Assembly: GCA_910584375.1 (NCBI GenBank)
Contig: CAJUAH010000007.1
Coordinates: 62,001-126,000 of the forward strand
Direction of reading: 5' to 3'
DNA length: 64,000 bases
DNA from: an uncultured Acetatifactor sp.
GTDB taxonomy: Bacteria; Bacillota; Clostridia; Lachnospirales; Lachnospiraceae
Shown here: piece after piece, positions 51,554 to 60,034 of the stretch
Position numbering within the stretch: the stretch's first letter is position 1
Layout: the number at the start of each line of letters is the position of its first letter
Program-made: the position numbers and the translations under genes
The notes under the pieces: model-generated
Database searches by the model: none
Seen by the model: only the letters and a program-made list of their open reading frames with translations
Told to the model about the DNA's origin: nothing

Positions 51554-52722
51554 GAGTTTTTATCGATATCAGCGTATTGACGCTGGCCACCTTTGTTACC
51601 GGGATTCAGCGGGTATGCAGGGAAATCACACTTCATCTGCTGGACAGAGGGGAGCCGGAGATCGTTCTGCTCCACTACAATGCCAGGGAAGATGCCTACC
51701 ACATTATTGACAATCAGGCTTTTGTCCGGTATTACAGGCAGCACAGGGGCGTCAAAAACCGGATGATCACCCGGCGGAGACAGGCGTTGGAGGAGATGGG
51801 CCGGGGAGACATATTCTTCGATCTGGACGCGGTCTGGATGTGCCGGATGCGGCGCAGCTATCTGCTGCCGATCCTGAAAGGACAGGGCGTGCGCATTGTG
51901 GCCCATATCTATGACATCATCTCCGTCACACACCCCCAGTACTGTCTGGAGAGGGGGGTGTATCAATTCATGGATTATCTGGGTGCGCATCTGCAATACG
52001 CGGATCAGCTGATCGTCAACGCCCAGGCGACCGTGGACGAACTGCGGCGGCTGGCGGATGAGTTGGAGATTCCCCTGCCGTCCTGCTATGTGGCGCCTCT
52101 GGGCGCGGATTTCCGCCAGCACTGTCAGATTCCCGGAGAGCAGGTTCCTGAGAATGTGAGACAGGCGGCGGACAGCGCCCCTTATATCCTGATGGTGGGC
52201 ACCATAGAGCCCCGCAAAAATCACAGACTGCTTTTGCAGGCCTATGACGCGGGACTAAGGGAGGCCGGATACCATATTATCCTGGCCGGTTACACGGGCT
52301 GGCATATGGAGCGCTTTATGCAGGAGCTTTATGCCCGCGCGGATTACAACCGGGGCATTTATCACTTCGACAGCCTTGGGGACAGCGCTGTCGACTATCT
52401 GTACCAGCATGCCCGTTTCCTGGCCTTTTGCAGTTATGCCGAGGGATTTGGCCTGCCCCTTCTGGAGGCGGTCTCCAGGGGAACGCCGGTGGTCGCCGCG
52501 GATATTCCCGTCTCCAGGGAAGTGATGGGGGAGTACTGCGACTGGTTCAGGCAGGACGACCCGGCGGATCTGTGCCGCGCCGTCATGAAATATGAGGATG
52601 AGGACAGGTACAGACGCAGGAAAGAGAGTCTGAAGGACTGTCGCCCCGCCAGCTGGGCCCGGTGCTGCGAACGTATGCTGCGGGGGATTCGGGGCGACAG
52701 CGGGGAGCAAACACAGACTTAG
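51550..52722 (+). CDS. GT4 family glycosyltransferase (cassette copy 1)
   Basis: A 390-residue GT-B enzyme: RVFIDISVLTLATFVTGIQRV at the N-terminus, VGTIEPRKNHRLLLQAYD at the hinge and FCSYAEGFGLPLLEAVSRG at the donor site. It is a close paralogue of the first 380 residues of the gene at 53299 (FIDVS, SGIQRVVREV, MVGTVEPRKNHRLALDAM, PSLTEGFGLPVTEALGRG). It is coupled to the preceding DUF4214-like gene by a 4-base overlap. Substrate unknown. Confidence 0.87.
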   Translation: MRVFIDISVLTLATFVTGIQRVCREITLHLLDRGEPEIVLLHYNAREDAYHIIDNQAFVRYYRQHRGVKNRMITRRRQALEEMGRGDIFFDLDAVWMCRMRRSYLLPILKGQGVRIVAHIYDIISVTHPQYCLERGVYQFMDYLGAHLQYADQLIVNAQATVDELRRLADELEIPLPSCYVAPLGADFRQHCQIPGEQVPENVRQAADSAPYILMVGTIEPRKNHRLLLQAYDAGLREAGYHIILAGYTGWHMERFMQELYARADYNRGIYHFDSLGDSAVDYLYQHARFLAFCSYAEGFGLPLLEAVSRGTPVVAADIPVSREVMGEYCDWFRQDDPADLCRAVMKYEDEDRYRRRKESLKDCRPASWARCCERMLRGIRGDSGEQTQT

Positions 52723-52748
52723 CGTTTTGGGAGAGGGGAACTGGCGGC

Positions 52749-53246
52749 ATGGCGGACATATTACATAATTTTGACAGGGCCTATGAACTGGTACAACAGA
52801 ATATGGAGAATTGCGGGAGCCGGGCGAGGCTGCCGGGCGTCAGAGTGACCCGGTATATCAATTCCTGTACGCCGGGCGTTCTGGATTTGCAGGACTTGCT
52901 GGATGCCGACCGGACGGAGTTTTTGCAGATGGCCTGCTACAGTCTGCTGGGGAGGCTGCCGGATCAGACGGCTTTGCAAAAGTGGCTGGCCCAAACGGAT
53001 CTGTCCGAATGGCAGTACCGCCGGGCAGTGATGGATGCCCTGCTGAGCGATCCGGAAGTGCTGGCCGGGGACAGGGTGATCCGGGGGAACATCTATACGG
53101 AGGAGACCGGGGAAAAGGCGCGGGCCGGAAGGAGCGTGAAACAGCGAATCCTGTCTGCGGGCATCCGTATAGGCAGGAAACTTCCTCTGGGCATCAAGGC
53201 TCCCTTAAAAAAATGGGTAATGAAGATACTGTGGAGGCGGGCTTGA
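52749..53246 (+). CDS. Short DUF4214-like protein in the glycosyltransferase cluster (copy 2)
   Basis: A 165-residue protein, cytoplasmic by sequence. YELVQQNMENCG matches YDLVQGNMEAAG of copy 1 at the N-terminus. FLQMACYSLLGRLPDQTALQKW, then a helix and MDALLSDPEVL, is a clear DUF4214-like unit; a basic C-terminus follows (GRKLPLGIKAPLKKWVMK). It has GAGAGGGG upstream and sits 52 bases before the fused GT4 gene. Together with 51068-52722 it forms a duplicated cassette. Role unknown. Confidence 0.6.
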   Translation: MADILHNFDRAYELVQQNMENCGSRARLPGVRVTRYINSCTPGVLDLQDLLDADRTEFLQMACYSLLGRLPDQTALQKWLAQTDLSEWQYRRAVMDALLSDPEVLAGDRVIRGNIYTEETGEKARAGRSVKQRILSAGIRIGRKLPLGIKAPLKKWVMKILWRRA

Positions 53247-53298
53247 AGGCAGACATTCAAACAGGGACGGGCGTGCCTGCGGGAACACGCAAAGGGGT

Positions 53299-55740
53299 AT
53301 GGAAGTGAAAGTATTCATAGATGTCAGTAATCTGATGCATGTGAACTTTATAAGCGGTATACAGAGGGTGGTGCGGGAGGTGGCGACCAGACTGGCGCAG
53401 GATCCGGAGCTGGAGCTGGTCCTGTTGGAGTACCGGGAACGGGGGAACTGTTTTGGGATCCTTTCTTTGCCTGCTTTTCTGGCCTTTTTCAGGGACGGGA
53501 GCGGAAAAAAAGAAGATATGCGCACCCGGCAGGAGATCGGACCTGCGCAGTTTCCCCACGGCAGCGTCTTTTTGGAGCTGGACAGCGTGTGGCATTCCCC
53601 CTGCGGGCGCATGAGCCTGTATCCTGAGTTAAAAGCCAGGGGCGTAAAAATCGCGGTGTGTTACCAGGATTTGATCCCCATTATGTGGCCGCAGTACGCG
53701 GCGTCCGAGACAATCTGTGCCTTTCTGGGATACATGACGGCCTGTGTGACATATGGGGATCTGTTTATATCGTCCACGCAGACCAATATCCGGTATCTTC
53801 AGGATTTTATGCGGCGGATCGGCGTGGACAATCCCGCGCCCTGCGCAGTATCCTGGCTGGGAACGGACTTTAAGGAGCGATGCAGGGAGACCAGGCCGGG
53901 TAAACGATTGGAAGAGATCGTAAGCAGAGGGAAATATCTGCTGATGGTGGGCACAGTGGAACCCCGCAAAAATCACAGGCTGGCGCTGGATGCGATGGAG
54001 CGGGGGCTGTTTGGCAAGGGCTGGCAGCTGGTCATAGCGGGGCGGCAGGGATGGGATATACAGGAGACGGCGGAACGCATCCGCGGCCATGAGATGCTGG
54101 GCAGACAGCTGCACTGGATCGAGGACGCCACGGACGCGGATATGGAATATCTCTATGCCCACAGTCGTTTTGTGATCTTTCCCAGCCTGACAGAGGGGTT
54201 TGGCCTGCCGGTGACAGAGGCCCTGGGCAGGGGGGTTCCCGTGCTGTGTTCGGATCATCCGGTGCTCAGAGAGGTGGGAGGGGAGTACTGCGGGTATTTT
54301 TCTCCATGGGATTCGCAGTCGCTGCTGGACGCTGTGGAGGAGACGGATCAGGAACCTGCTTACAGCAGGATGCTGGACAGGCTGCGCAGCTATAGCGCCA
54401 CCGGATGGGATCAGGTGGCACAGCGGATAGGGACAGCTCTGAAAGAACTGTGCAGCACGAAGGAAATACCGGATATATCGGCGGCTGCCGGGGTAGAGCA
54501 GATGGTCATACTGTCGGCCAGGGCGGAGGATTTTATGCGCAGTCTGCCCTTTATAGAACAGTTTATGCCCTTTGTCACGGAGATCGTGCTGTGCTGCCCC
54601 GACGCCATGGCGGAGGAGGTGGAACGGGGATACAGGGGGAGGCTGCGGATACGCTGCCTGACAGACGGCGTTCTCCTGGACGGATGCCGGCTTCCCGAGG
54701 ATCACGCCGCTCGCAATATTTTCCTGCGCGCAAGAGCGATCCAGAGTGATATAATCAATCCGGTGTTCCTTATGAGCGATGACGACTACAGGCCGCTGCG
54801 TCAGATCACCATTGAAAATTTTTACAAAAACGGGAAATACCAGGCTTATTATGTGGGAGATCTCAGAAACTGGAAAGGCACCCAGGGCAATCCCACTTCC
54901 TTTGACAACAGTATGTGGAAGTGCCGGGATTTTCTGATGGAGCAGGGGTATTCCACCTATATGTTTGACGCCCATATGCCCCAGATCATCAACAGGCAAC
55001 TGTTTCTGGAGATGTTGGGGCGGTATCCGCAGATCGCGCAGGGAGCGGCCAGCGAGTGGAGCGGCTACTTCAATTACGTGGCCTGCGAATACCCGGAATC
55101 GCTGGATATATGCCCCTATGCGACCATGGATTGGCCGGGCTTTTTAGAGGACTGGGATCCCGAGGTGAAAAGGCAGGAGTATCTCTTTGAAAATTTTTAT
55201 GACATGGTCTACGGGGACTGCGGGGTATACCGCGGGAAAGGACATTTTACAGGATTTTCCAGAGAGTATACGGCGGATATCCTACAGGAGAACCGACGCA
55301 AGGCGCAGATATGCATGGACAGAGAACAGCGCCATGAGGAAGAATTGCGGCTTGACCGCCGGTGGCGGCAGCTCTGCCGCAGACAGTATGGAGTGGAGCC
55401 GGTGTTTGCGGTCTGCGACCGGGAGGGAGAACCGACGCTGTGCACCCCGGCGGCTATGCCTATGATAAAAGGAGATTTTCTCCGCATGGATTTTCAGGTG
55501 ATGCTTTGCAAAACTCTGCGCCAGAACCGGCAGTGGCAGTTGACCTGGACGGTCTGGAGGGAGGACGGCAAGGCAGAGGGCATGGGTTCTTCCAGATTCC
55601 AGGATACGGACCGGGATTTCCAGGTGCTGCTGATGGCGCCGGAGGAAACAGGGATATACCGGATAGAGTGGGAGCTCCACGCAGGAACCAAGAGCATTGC
55701 GCGTCAGACGGAACTGGAGATAAAAGACAGGGAGGAGTAA
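53299..55740 (+). CDS. Multidomain glycosyltransferase: GT4 + second GT-like domain + beta domain
   Basis: An 813-residue protein. Residues 1-380 are a GT-B/GT4 module (GIQRVVREV, VGTVEPRKNHR, EGFGLPVTEALG) paralogous to the gene at 51550. Residues about 395-680 look like a second transferase domain with an acidic triad at Asp494-496 (LMSDDDYRPLRQ) and conserved aromatic-rich segments (GYFNYVACEYPES, MDWPGFLEDWDP). About 690-813 is a beta-rich domain (GDFLRMDFQVML; WQLTWTVWREDG) resembling carbohydrate-binding tails such as the Wzt C-terminus. It probably adds two sugars or recognises the finished chain. GTG 53305 is a possible start in place of ATG 53299. Confidence 0.75.
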   Translation: MEVKVFIDVSNLMHVNFISGIQRVVREVATRLAQDPELELVLLEYRERGNCFGILSLPAFLAFFRDGSGKKEDMRTRQEIGPAQFPHGSVFLELDSVWHSPCGRMSLYPELKARGVKIAVCYQDLIPIMWPQYAASETICAFLGYMTACVTYGDLFISSTQTNIRYLQDFMRRIGVDNPAPCAVSWLGTDFKERCRETRPGKRLEEIVSRGKYLLMVGTVEPRKNHRLALDAMERGLFGKGWQLVIAGRQGWDIQETAERIRGHEMLGRQLHWIEDATDADMEYLYAHSRFVIFPSLTEGFGLPVTEALGRGVPVLCSDHPVLREVGGEYCGYFSPWDSQSLLDAVEETDQEPAYSRMLDRLRSYSATGWDQVAQRIGTALKELCSTKEIPDISAAAGVEQMVILSARAEDFMRSLPFIEQFMPFVTEIVLCCPDAMAEEVERGYRGRLRIRCLTDGVLLDGCRLPEDHAARNIFLRARAIQSDIINPVFLMSDDDYRPLRQITIENFYKNGKYQAYYVGDLRNWKGTQGNPTSFDNSMWKCRDFLMEQGYSTYMFDAHMPQIINRQLFLEMLGRYPQIAQGAASEWSGYFNYVACEYPESLDICPYATMDWPGFLEDWDPEVKRQEYLFENFYDMVYGDCGVYRGKGHFTGFSREYTADILQENRRKAQICMDREQRHEEELRLDRRWRQLCRRQYGVEPVFAVCDREGEPTLCTPAAMPMIKGDFLRMDFQVMLCKTLRQNRQWQLTWTVWREDGKAEGMGSSRFQDTDRDFQVLLMAPEETGIYRIEWELHAGTKSIARQTELEIKDREE

Positions 55741-55743
55741 CGG

Positions 55744-57939
55744 ATGAAGAGAAAAGCAATCAGATTTATTACAATAGGCATGGCCTGGGCAATGATTCTG
55801 TGCTGCGGTCCGCAGCTCGCTTTGCAGGCCATGGAGGAACAGGATACGGCATATATGGCGGAGCCGGAGGAAGAGGGAGAGGAGTACCCGGAAGACGAAG
55901 TCCGGTTTCAGGAACAGATCCGGCAGGCGGCTCAGGCTTTGGAGCAGCAGGCGGCACAGAGGGAGATCGTGGCCACGGTGTACGGCATGGATGAATATCC
56001 CCTTTCTGCGGTTCCGGGGTATGCGGATAGCGGTGCGGTACAGATACCCTCCGGCAGCCAGGCGATGATAGAGGATATGGAGTGGGAGGACGGCGCTGTC
56101 TGGTACCTGGTAACCTATGTGCAGGAGGAAAAGAGCTATAGGGGTTATGTGCATGGAGACTGTCTGATCAGTACCGACGAACGTTTTCTGGATTGGCAGC
56201 AGGAATATCTTTCCGGCATTGTGACGGGGATCGGTCCGGATGCGGAAGGGGAAATTCTGGTAAGGGCAAATAACGATATATCGGCGTTTCCCGAATCCTA
56301 TCGCTCCTATCTGGCGCAGCTTAAGAGCCGGCATCCCAACTGGGTGTTTGTACCGATGAACACCAATATAGAATGGGAGACGGTCATCACGGAGGAGATG
56401 CGCGGCGACCGCAGTTGGGTGCATTCCTCCAAGCCTGCGGCCTGGAAGGGGGAGCAGCGGGATCAGAACTGGTATCTGGCGACCAGACCGGCTGTGGAAT
56501 ATTGCGTTGATCCGCGCAACTTCCTGAATGAGAAGTATATATTTATGTTCGAGCAGTTGACCTACAACGGCAATTACCATACTGTGCAGGGCGTGCAGAA
56601 CATCGTGCAGAACTCCTTTATGAGAGGCGATATTCCCGGCGAGGGTATCTCCTATTCCCAGAACTTTTTCAATCTGGGACAGAAGCTGGGGGTAAGTCCC
56701 TTCCATCTGGCGTCCCGTGTCTATCAGGAGCAGGGCGTAAACGGTTCGTCTGCCCTTATCTCCGGCACTTATCCGGGGTACGAGGGATATTACAATTATT
56801 ATAATATCAACGCCTCCGGGACCACAAATAAGCAGGTCATCGAATCAGGGCTTACCTATGCCCGCCAGAAGGGGTGGAATACCCGCCGCGGATCCATTGC
56901 GGGAGGGGCGAAATTTATCTCAAAAAATTATATTTTAAAGGGACAGGATACCCTATATTTACAGAAATTTGATGTGGACAGCTCCTATGACGGGATGTTT
57001 TACCATCAGTATATGCAGAATATCACCGCGCCCATGTCGGAGGGTTCCACCACCAGGGCCGCCTATGAACGGGCCGGAGCGCTGAACAATATGTTTGTAT
57101 TTAAGATTCCGGTATACCGGAATATGCCCGCCTCCGCCTGCCCGGAGCCGGGGACATCCCAGCCCGTACAGCCGCCCAGCGTCACGCCGGAGCAGGAGAG
57201 GCAGCTGAAAGCGTTTATTGTACGGCTGTATGTGAATGTGCTGGGCAGGCAGTCTTACGACGATTCGGAAGTAGATTATTGGTATCGGAAACTGGTGAGT
57301 AAGGAAAGTACCGGGGCGGATGTGGCATGGGGCTTTTTCTTCAGCAATGAATTTAAGGAGAAAGGGCTGTCCGACGAAGAGTACGCGGATATATTGTATC
57401 GAGTGATGTTCGATCGGGCCGGAGCTGAAAATGAGAGGAAGTATTGGACCGATAAGCTGGATATAGGGATGAGCCGTGAATATGTGTACGCCGGTTTTGC
57501 TAATTCCAATGAATTCGGGCAGGTATGCGACGGCTATGGGGTGGATCGCGGCACGATAAACTGGACTGCGTACAGGGACCAGAATGAGGGAGTGACCGCG
57601 TTCGTGTCCAGATTATATAACAAGGCTCTGAACCGTGGAGGGGACGACGGCGGTATGGAGTTGTGGACCAGAACGATTTTGCGTAAGGAAAAGGCCGTGG
57701 AAGAGGTTGCCTATGGATTTATCTTTTCAGACGAATTTCTTAGAAAGGGTTATGGCAATGAGGAATATGTCAAAATATTGTATCGCACTTTCATGGACCG
57801 TGAAGCCGGCTTGACGGAAATTCCATATTGGCTGAATAAATTGAATGCGGGAGTGCCCAGAGAAGAGGTATTCCGCGGCTTTGCCCGAAGTCCGGAGTTT
57901 GACGGGATAATGCGGAAGTATGGCGTCACGCCGTACTAG
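55744..57939 (+). CDS. Secreted glucosaminidase with C-terminal DUF4214 array
   Basis: A 731-residue exported protein. Signal peptide 1 to about 29 (ending LALQA), an acidic linker (30-80), SH3-like region (about 80-165), then a beta-N-acetylglucosaminidase domain (about 200-450) with the family motif SPFHLASRVYQEQG in which Glu329 is the expected catalytic acid. A proline-rich linker follows, then a C-terminal array of two DUF4214 domains (about 485-731; VDYWYRKL, RKYWTDKL, MELWTRTI and IPYWLNKL units). It probably cleaves peptidoglycan glycan strands. It starts 4 bases after the multidomain transferase, tying the exported enzyme to the polysaccharide operon. Confidence 0.85.
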   Translation: MKRKAIRFITIGMAWAMILCCGPQLALQAMEEQDTAYMAEPEEEGEEYPEDEVRFQEQIRQAAQALEQQAAQREIVATVYGMDEYPLSAVPGYADSGAVQIPSGSQAMIEDMEWEDGAVWYLVTYVQEEKSYRGYVHGDCLISTDERFLDWQQEYLSGIVTGIGPDAEGEILVRANNDISAFPESYRSYLAQLKSRHPNWVFVPMNTNIEWETVITEEMRGDRSWVHSSKPAAWKGEQRDQNWYLATRPAVEYCVDPRNFLNEKYIFMFEQLTYNGNYHTVQGVQNIVQNSFMRGDIPGEGISYSQNFFNLGQKLGVSPFHLASRVYQEQGVNGSSALISGTYPGYEGYYNYYNINASGTTNKQVIESGLTYARQKGWNTRRGSIAGGAKFISKNYILKGQDTLYLQKFDVDSSYDGMFYHQYMQNITAPMSEGSTTRAAYERAGALNNMFVFKIPVYRNMPASACPEPGTSQPVQPPSVTPEQERQLKAFIVRLYVNVLGRQSYDDSEVDYWYRKLVSKESTGADVAWGFFFSNEFKEKGLSDEEYADILYRVMFDRAGAENERKYWTDKLDIGMSREYVYAGFANSNEFGQVCDGYGVDRGTINWTAYRDQNEGVTAFVSRLYNKALNRGGDDGGMELWTRTILRKEKAVEEVAYGFIFSDEFLRKGYGNEEYVKILYRTFMDREAGLTEIPYWLNKLNAGVPREEVFRGFARSPEFDGIMRKYGVTPY

Positions 57940-57985
57940 CGGACGGCACATTGGCGCGCGGGCACATCGGAGTTAGGAGAGATAC

Positions 57986-59938
57986 ATGAGACGACATCAT
58001 ATGATAAAGTTTGCGCTGGCAATGCTGATCGGGATTCTCTGCAGCATGGGAGAGAGCCAGGCGGCTCAGCTGCAGGAGGAGCCGCCTGAGGACAGGGACT
58101 ATGTGCTGGGCCGACCGATGACGGAGGAAGAGATAGCGGAAATAGAGAGGGCCGTGGCGCCGTATGCGGGAATGGGGGGATATCAGGAGGAGGATACGGC
58201 ATATGTATATGCAGGGGAAAATGTGCCGATGTCAATAAGTATAGATATTCCATGGCGCTATGACGTCCGCGATGAGGGAGCCGATATTGTGATAGAATCA
58301 CAGCGGTACGGAGACTGCTGGGCGTTCGCGGCTCTGGATCTGCTGCAGATCAACGCGTGGAAACAGGGCATGGGTAATATCCCGGATCTGTCGGAAAGAC
58401 ATCTGGTATATTATACCTATCATTCCGTATGCGGCACTCCGGGTCAGCAGCCGGGAGAGGGTACGGTCTTTCGGGATAACGGGCAGAGTACACAGTGTTT
58501 TTGGAACGGGGGAAAGTACGACTATGCCATACGCAGCCTTGGCAGTTATCTGGGCGCCGTGCCGGAGTACATGGCGCCGTATCAGGAGGCGGCGGTTCCG
58601 TTGGCGGACAGCAGGGAGGCGTACTCGTCGGCATGCATCCGGCTGAAATCGGCATATGCTTTTCCCACCGCGGACAGGGAATTATGGAAGAGGATGATTC
58701 TGCAATACGGCGCGGTGGGCATTACTTATTGCAGCAGTCTGAGTTACTATGAATACGGTACGGCGGCGCAGTACTGTCCGTCTGACATGCGGGCGGATCA
58801 CGCGGTGACGGTGATCGGCTGGGACGATGACTACCGCAGGGAGAATTTTAAGGTACAGCCGGAGTCCGACGGGGCATGGCTGGTACAAAATTCGTGGGGA
58901 ACCGTCTTTGGGGACGAAGGGTTTTTCTGGCTCTCCTATGAGGATGCCTCCATAGCGGAGAACGCTTACGTACTGGAAGCGACCGCAGACATGGGCGAAT
59001 ATATATATCAGTGCGACAATACGATCATGGACGGCAGAGAGACGGCCGTGGGAGAATTACAGGTGGCGAACCGTTACACTTTGGAGGGAACCTGGGGATG
59101 CGACGAGCTGTTGAAAGCGGTAAACATCACAGTACCCACCGGAGGGATGAGCTATCGGCTGGAGCTTTTTGACCTGACAGGCGGGAAGAACATCGGGGAG
59201 CAGGCATTGCTGCCGGAACCGGTGACAGGGTTTATTGCCTGGCCGGGAAACGTCACGATAGAACTTCCGGCTCCCGTGGTCATGGCCTACGGCTCCGAAG
59301 TGGGGATCGCGCTGACATTATACGGGGACACGGTCGGTATCTGCACGGACGCCGCTGGAGTCAGCGGAAAAACGGTCTGTACCGCGGAGGGCGGAACCGG
59401 GGTCAGCTACAGGATGGAATCGGGACAGTGGGAGGACTATGGCGCGCGGACCAATCGGAACTTTCGCATGAAGCTGCTGACGGATCCGGCAGCCGGAGAG
59501 ACCTTATCCGTTCCGGCAGTCTATGATAACTATCTGCGGATTGAGGATGAGCGTCAGGCGGTGGAATATCTGTACAGACAGCTCCTGCAGAGACAGGGAG
59601 AGGAACGGGGGATATTCTACTGGCAGGCATACGGGCAGACCAACGATCCGATTATGGTGATGGCGGGATTTCTGTGGTCGCCGGAGTACAGGCAAAAACA
59701 CCCGGAGACAGTGGCGGGCACGGAGCTGGCCCGGTGCGTGGAGATACAGACAGGCAGAGCGGTGGGAGAGATCTGTCTGTTGTATCAGAACATTCTTAGG
59801 AGGGAATGCGATCTGCCCGGCTTGCTGTATTATCTGGAGCGGCAGGCGGAAGGCATGTCGATCCGGGAGATGGAAAAGTGTTTTTATCTGTCGCCGGAGT
59901 ACGCGGAGCTGCAAAAGGCAATGGAAAAAATAAACTAG
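57986..59938 (+). CDS. Secreted papain-like (C1A) protease with DUF4214 tail
   Basis: A 650-residue exported protein: signal peptide 1 to about 27, a pro-like region, then a papain domain (about 85-320). The catalytic Cys111 lies in RYGDCWAFAALD, His272 in RADHAVTVIGWDD and Asn302 in WLVQNSWGTVFG. The oxyanion Gln106 is five rather than six residues before the Cys. A beta-rich domain (about 330-500), probably lectin-like, and one DUF4214 domain (about 520-650; VEYLYRQLLQRQ and LLYQNILRRECDLPGLLYYL units) follow. It likely trims surface proteins. GGAGAG precedes ATG. Confidence 0.82.
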   Translation: MRRHHMIKFALAMLIGILCSMGESQAAQLQEEPPEDRDYVLGRPMTEEEIAEIERAVAPYAGMGGYQEEDTAYVYAGENVPMSISIDIPWRYDVRDEGADIVIESQRYGDCWAFAALDLLQINAWKQGMGNIPDLSERHLVYYTYHSVCGTPGQQPGEGTVFRDNGQSTQCFWNGGKYDYAIRSLGSYLGAVPEYMAPYQEAAVPLADSREAYSSACIRLKSAYAFPTADRELWKRMILQYGAVGITYCSSLSYYEYGTAAQYCPSDMRADHAVTVIGWDDDYRRENFKVQPESDGAWLVQNSWGTVFGDEGFFWLSYEDASIAENAYVLEATADMGEYIYQCDNTIMDGRETAVGELQVANRYTLEGTWGCDELLKAVNITVPTGGMSYRLELFDLTGGKNIGEQALLPEPVTGFIAWPGNVTIELPAPVVMAYGSEVGIALTLYGDTVGICTDAAGVSGKTVCTAEGGTGVSYRMESGQWEDYGARTNRNFRMKLLTDPAAGETLSVPAVYDNYLRIEDERQAVEYLYRQLLQRQGEERGIFYWQAYGQTNDPIMVMAGFLWSPEYRQKHPETVAGTELARCVEIQTGRAVGEICLLYQNILRRECDLPGLLYYLERQAEGMSIREMEKCFYLSPEYAELQKAMEKIN

Positions 59939-59966
59939 ATGAATAAAACTAAAAATGTATCCACAC

Positions 59967-59995
59967 TTGAAACGAAATCAGGTAGATGTTATAAT
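59967..59995 (+). promoter_or_regulatory. Strong sigma-A promoter of the beta-helix gene
   Basis: A -35 TTGAAA at 59967-59972, a 17-base spacer and a perfect -10 TATAAT at 59990-59995, 40 bases ahead of the start codon. This starts a separate transcription unit with the following two secreted-protein genes. Confidence 0.85.
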
Positions 59996-60034
59996 ATGTC
60001 CCATAATATAGAAAATTGAGGAGGAGATGAAGGC

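Noticed and set aside
52366..52372. TTCGACA, a perfect 0A-box core
   Set aside because: It falls inside the coding region of a GT4 gene away from any promoter; a 7-base match is expected by chance in a window of this size.
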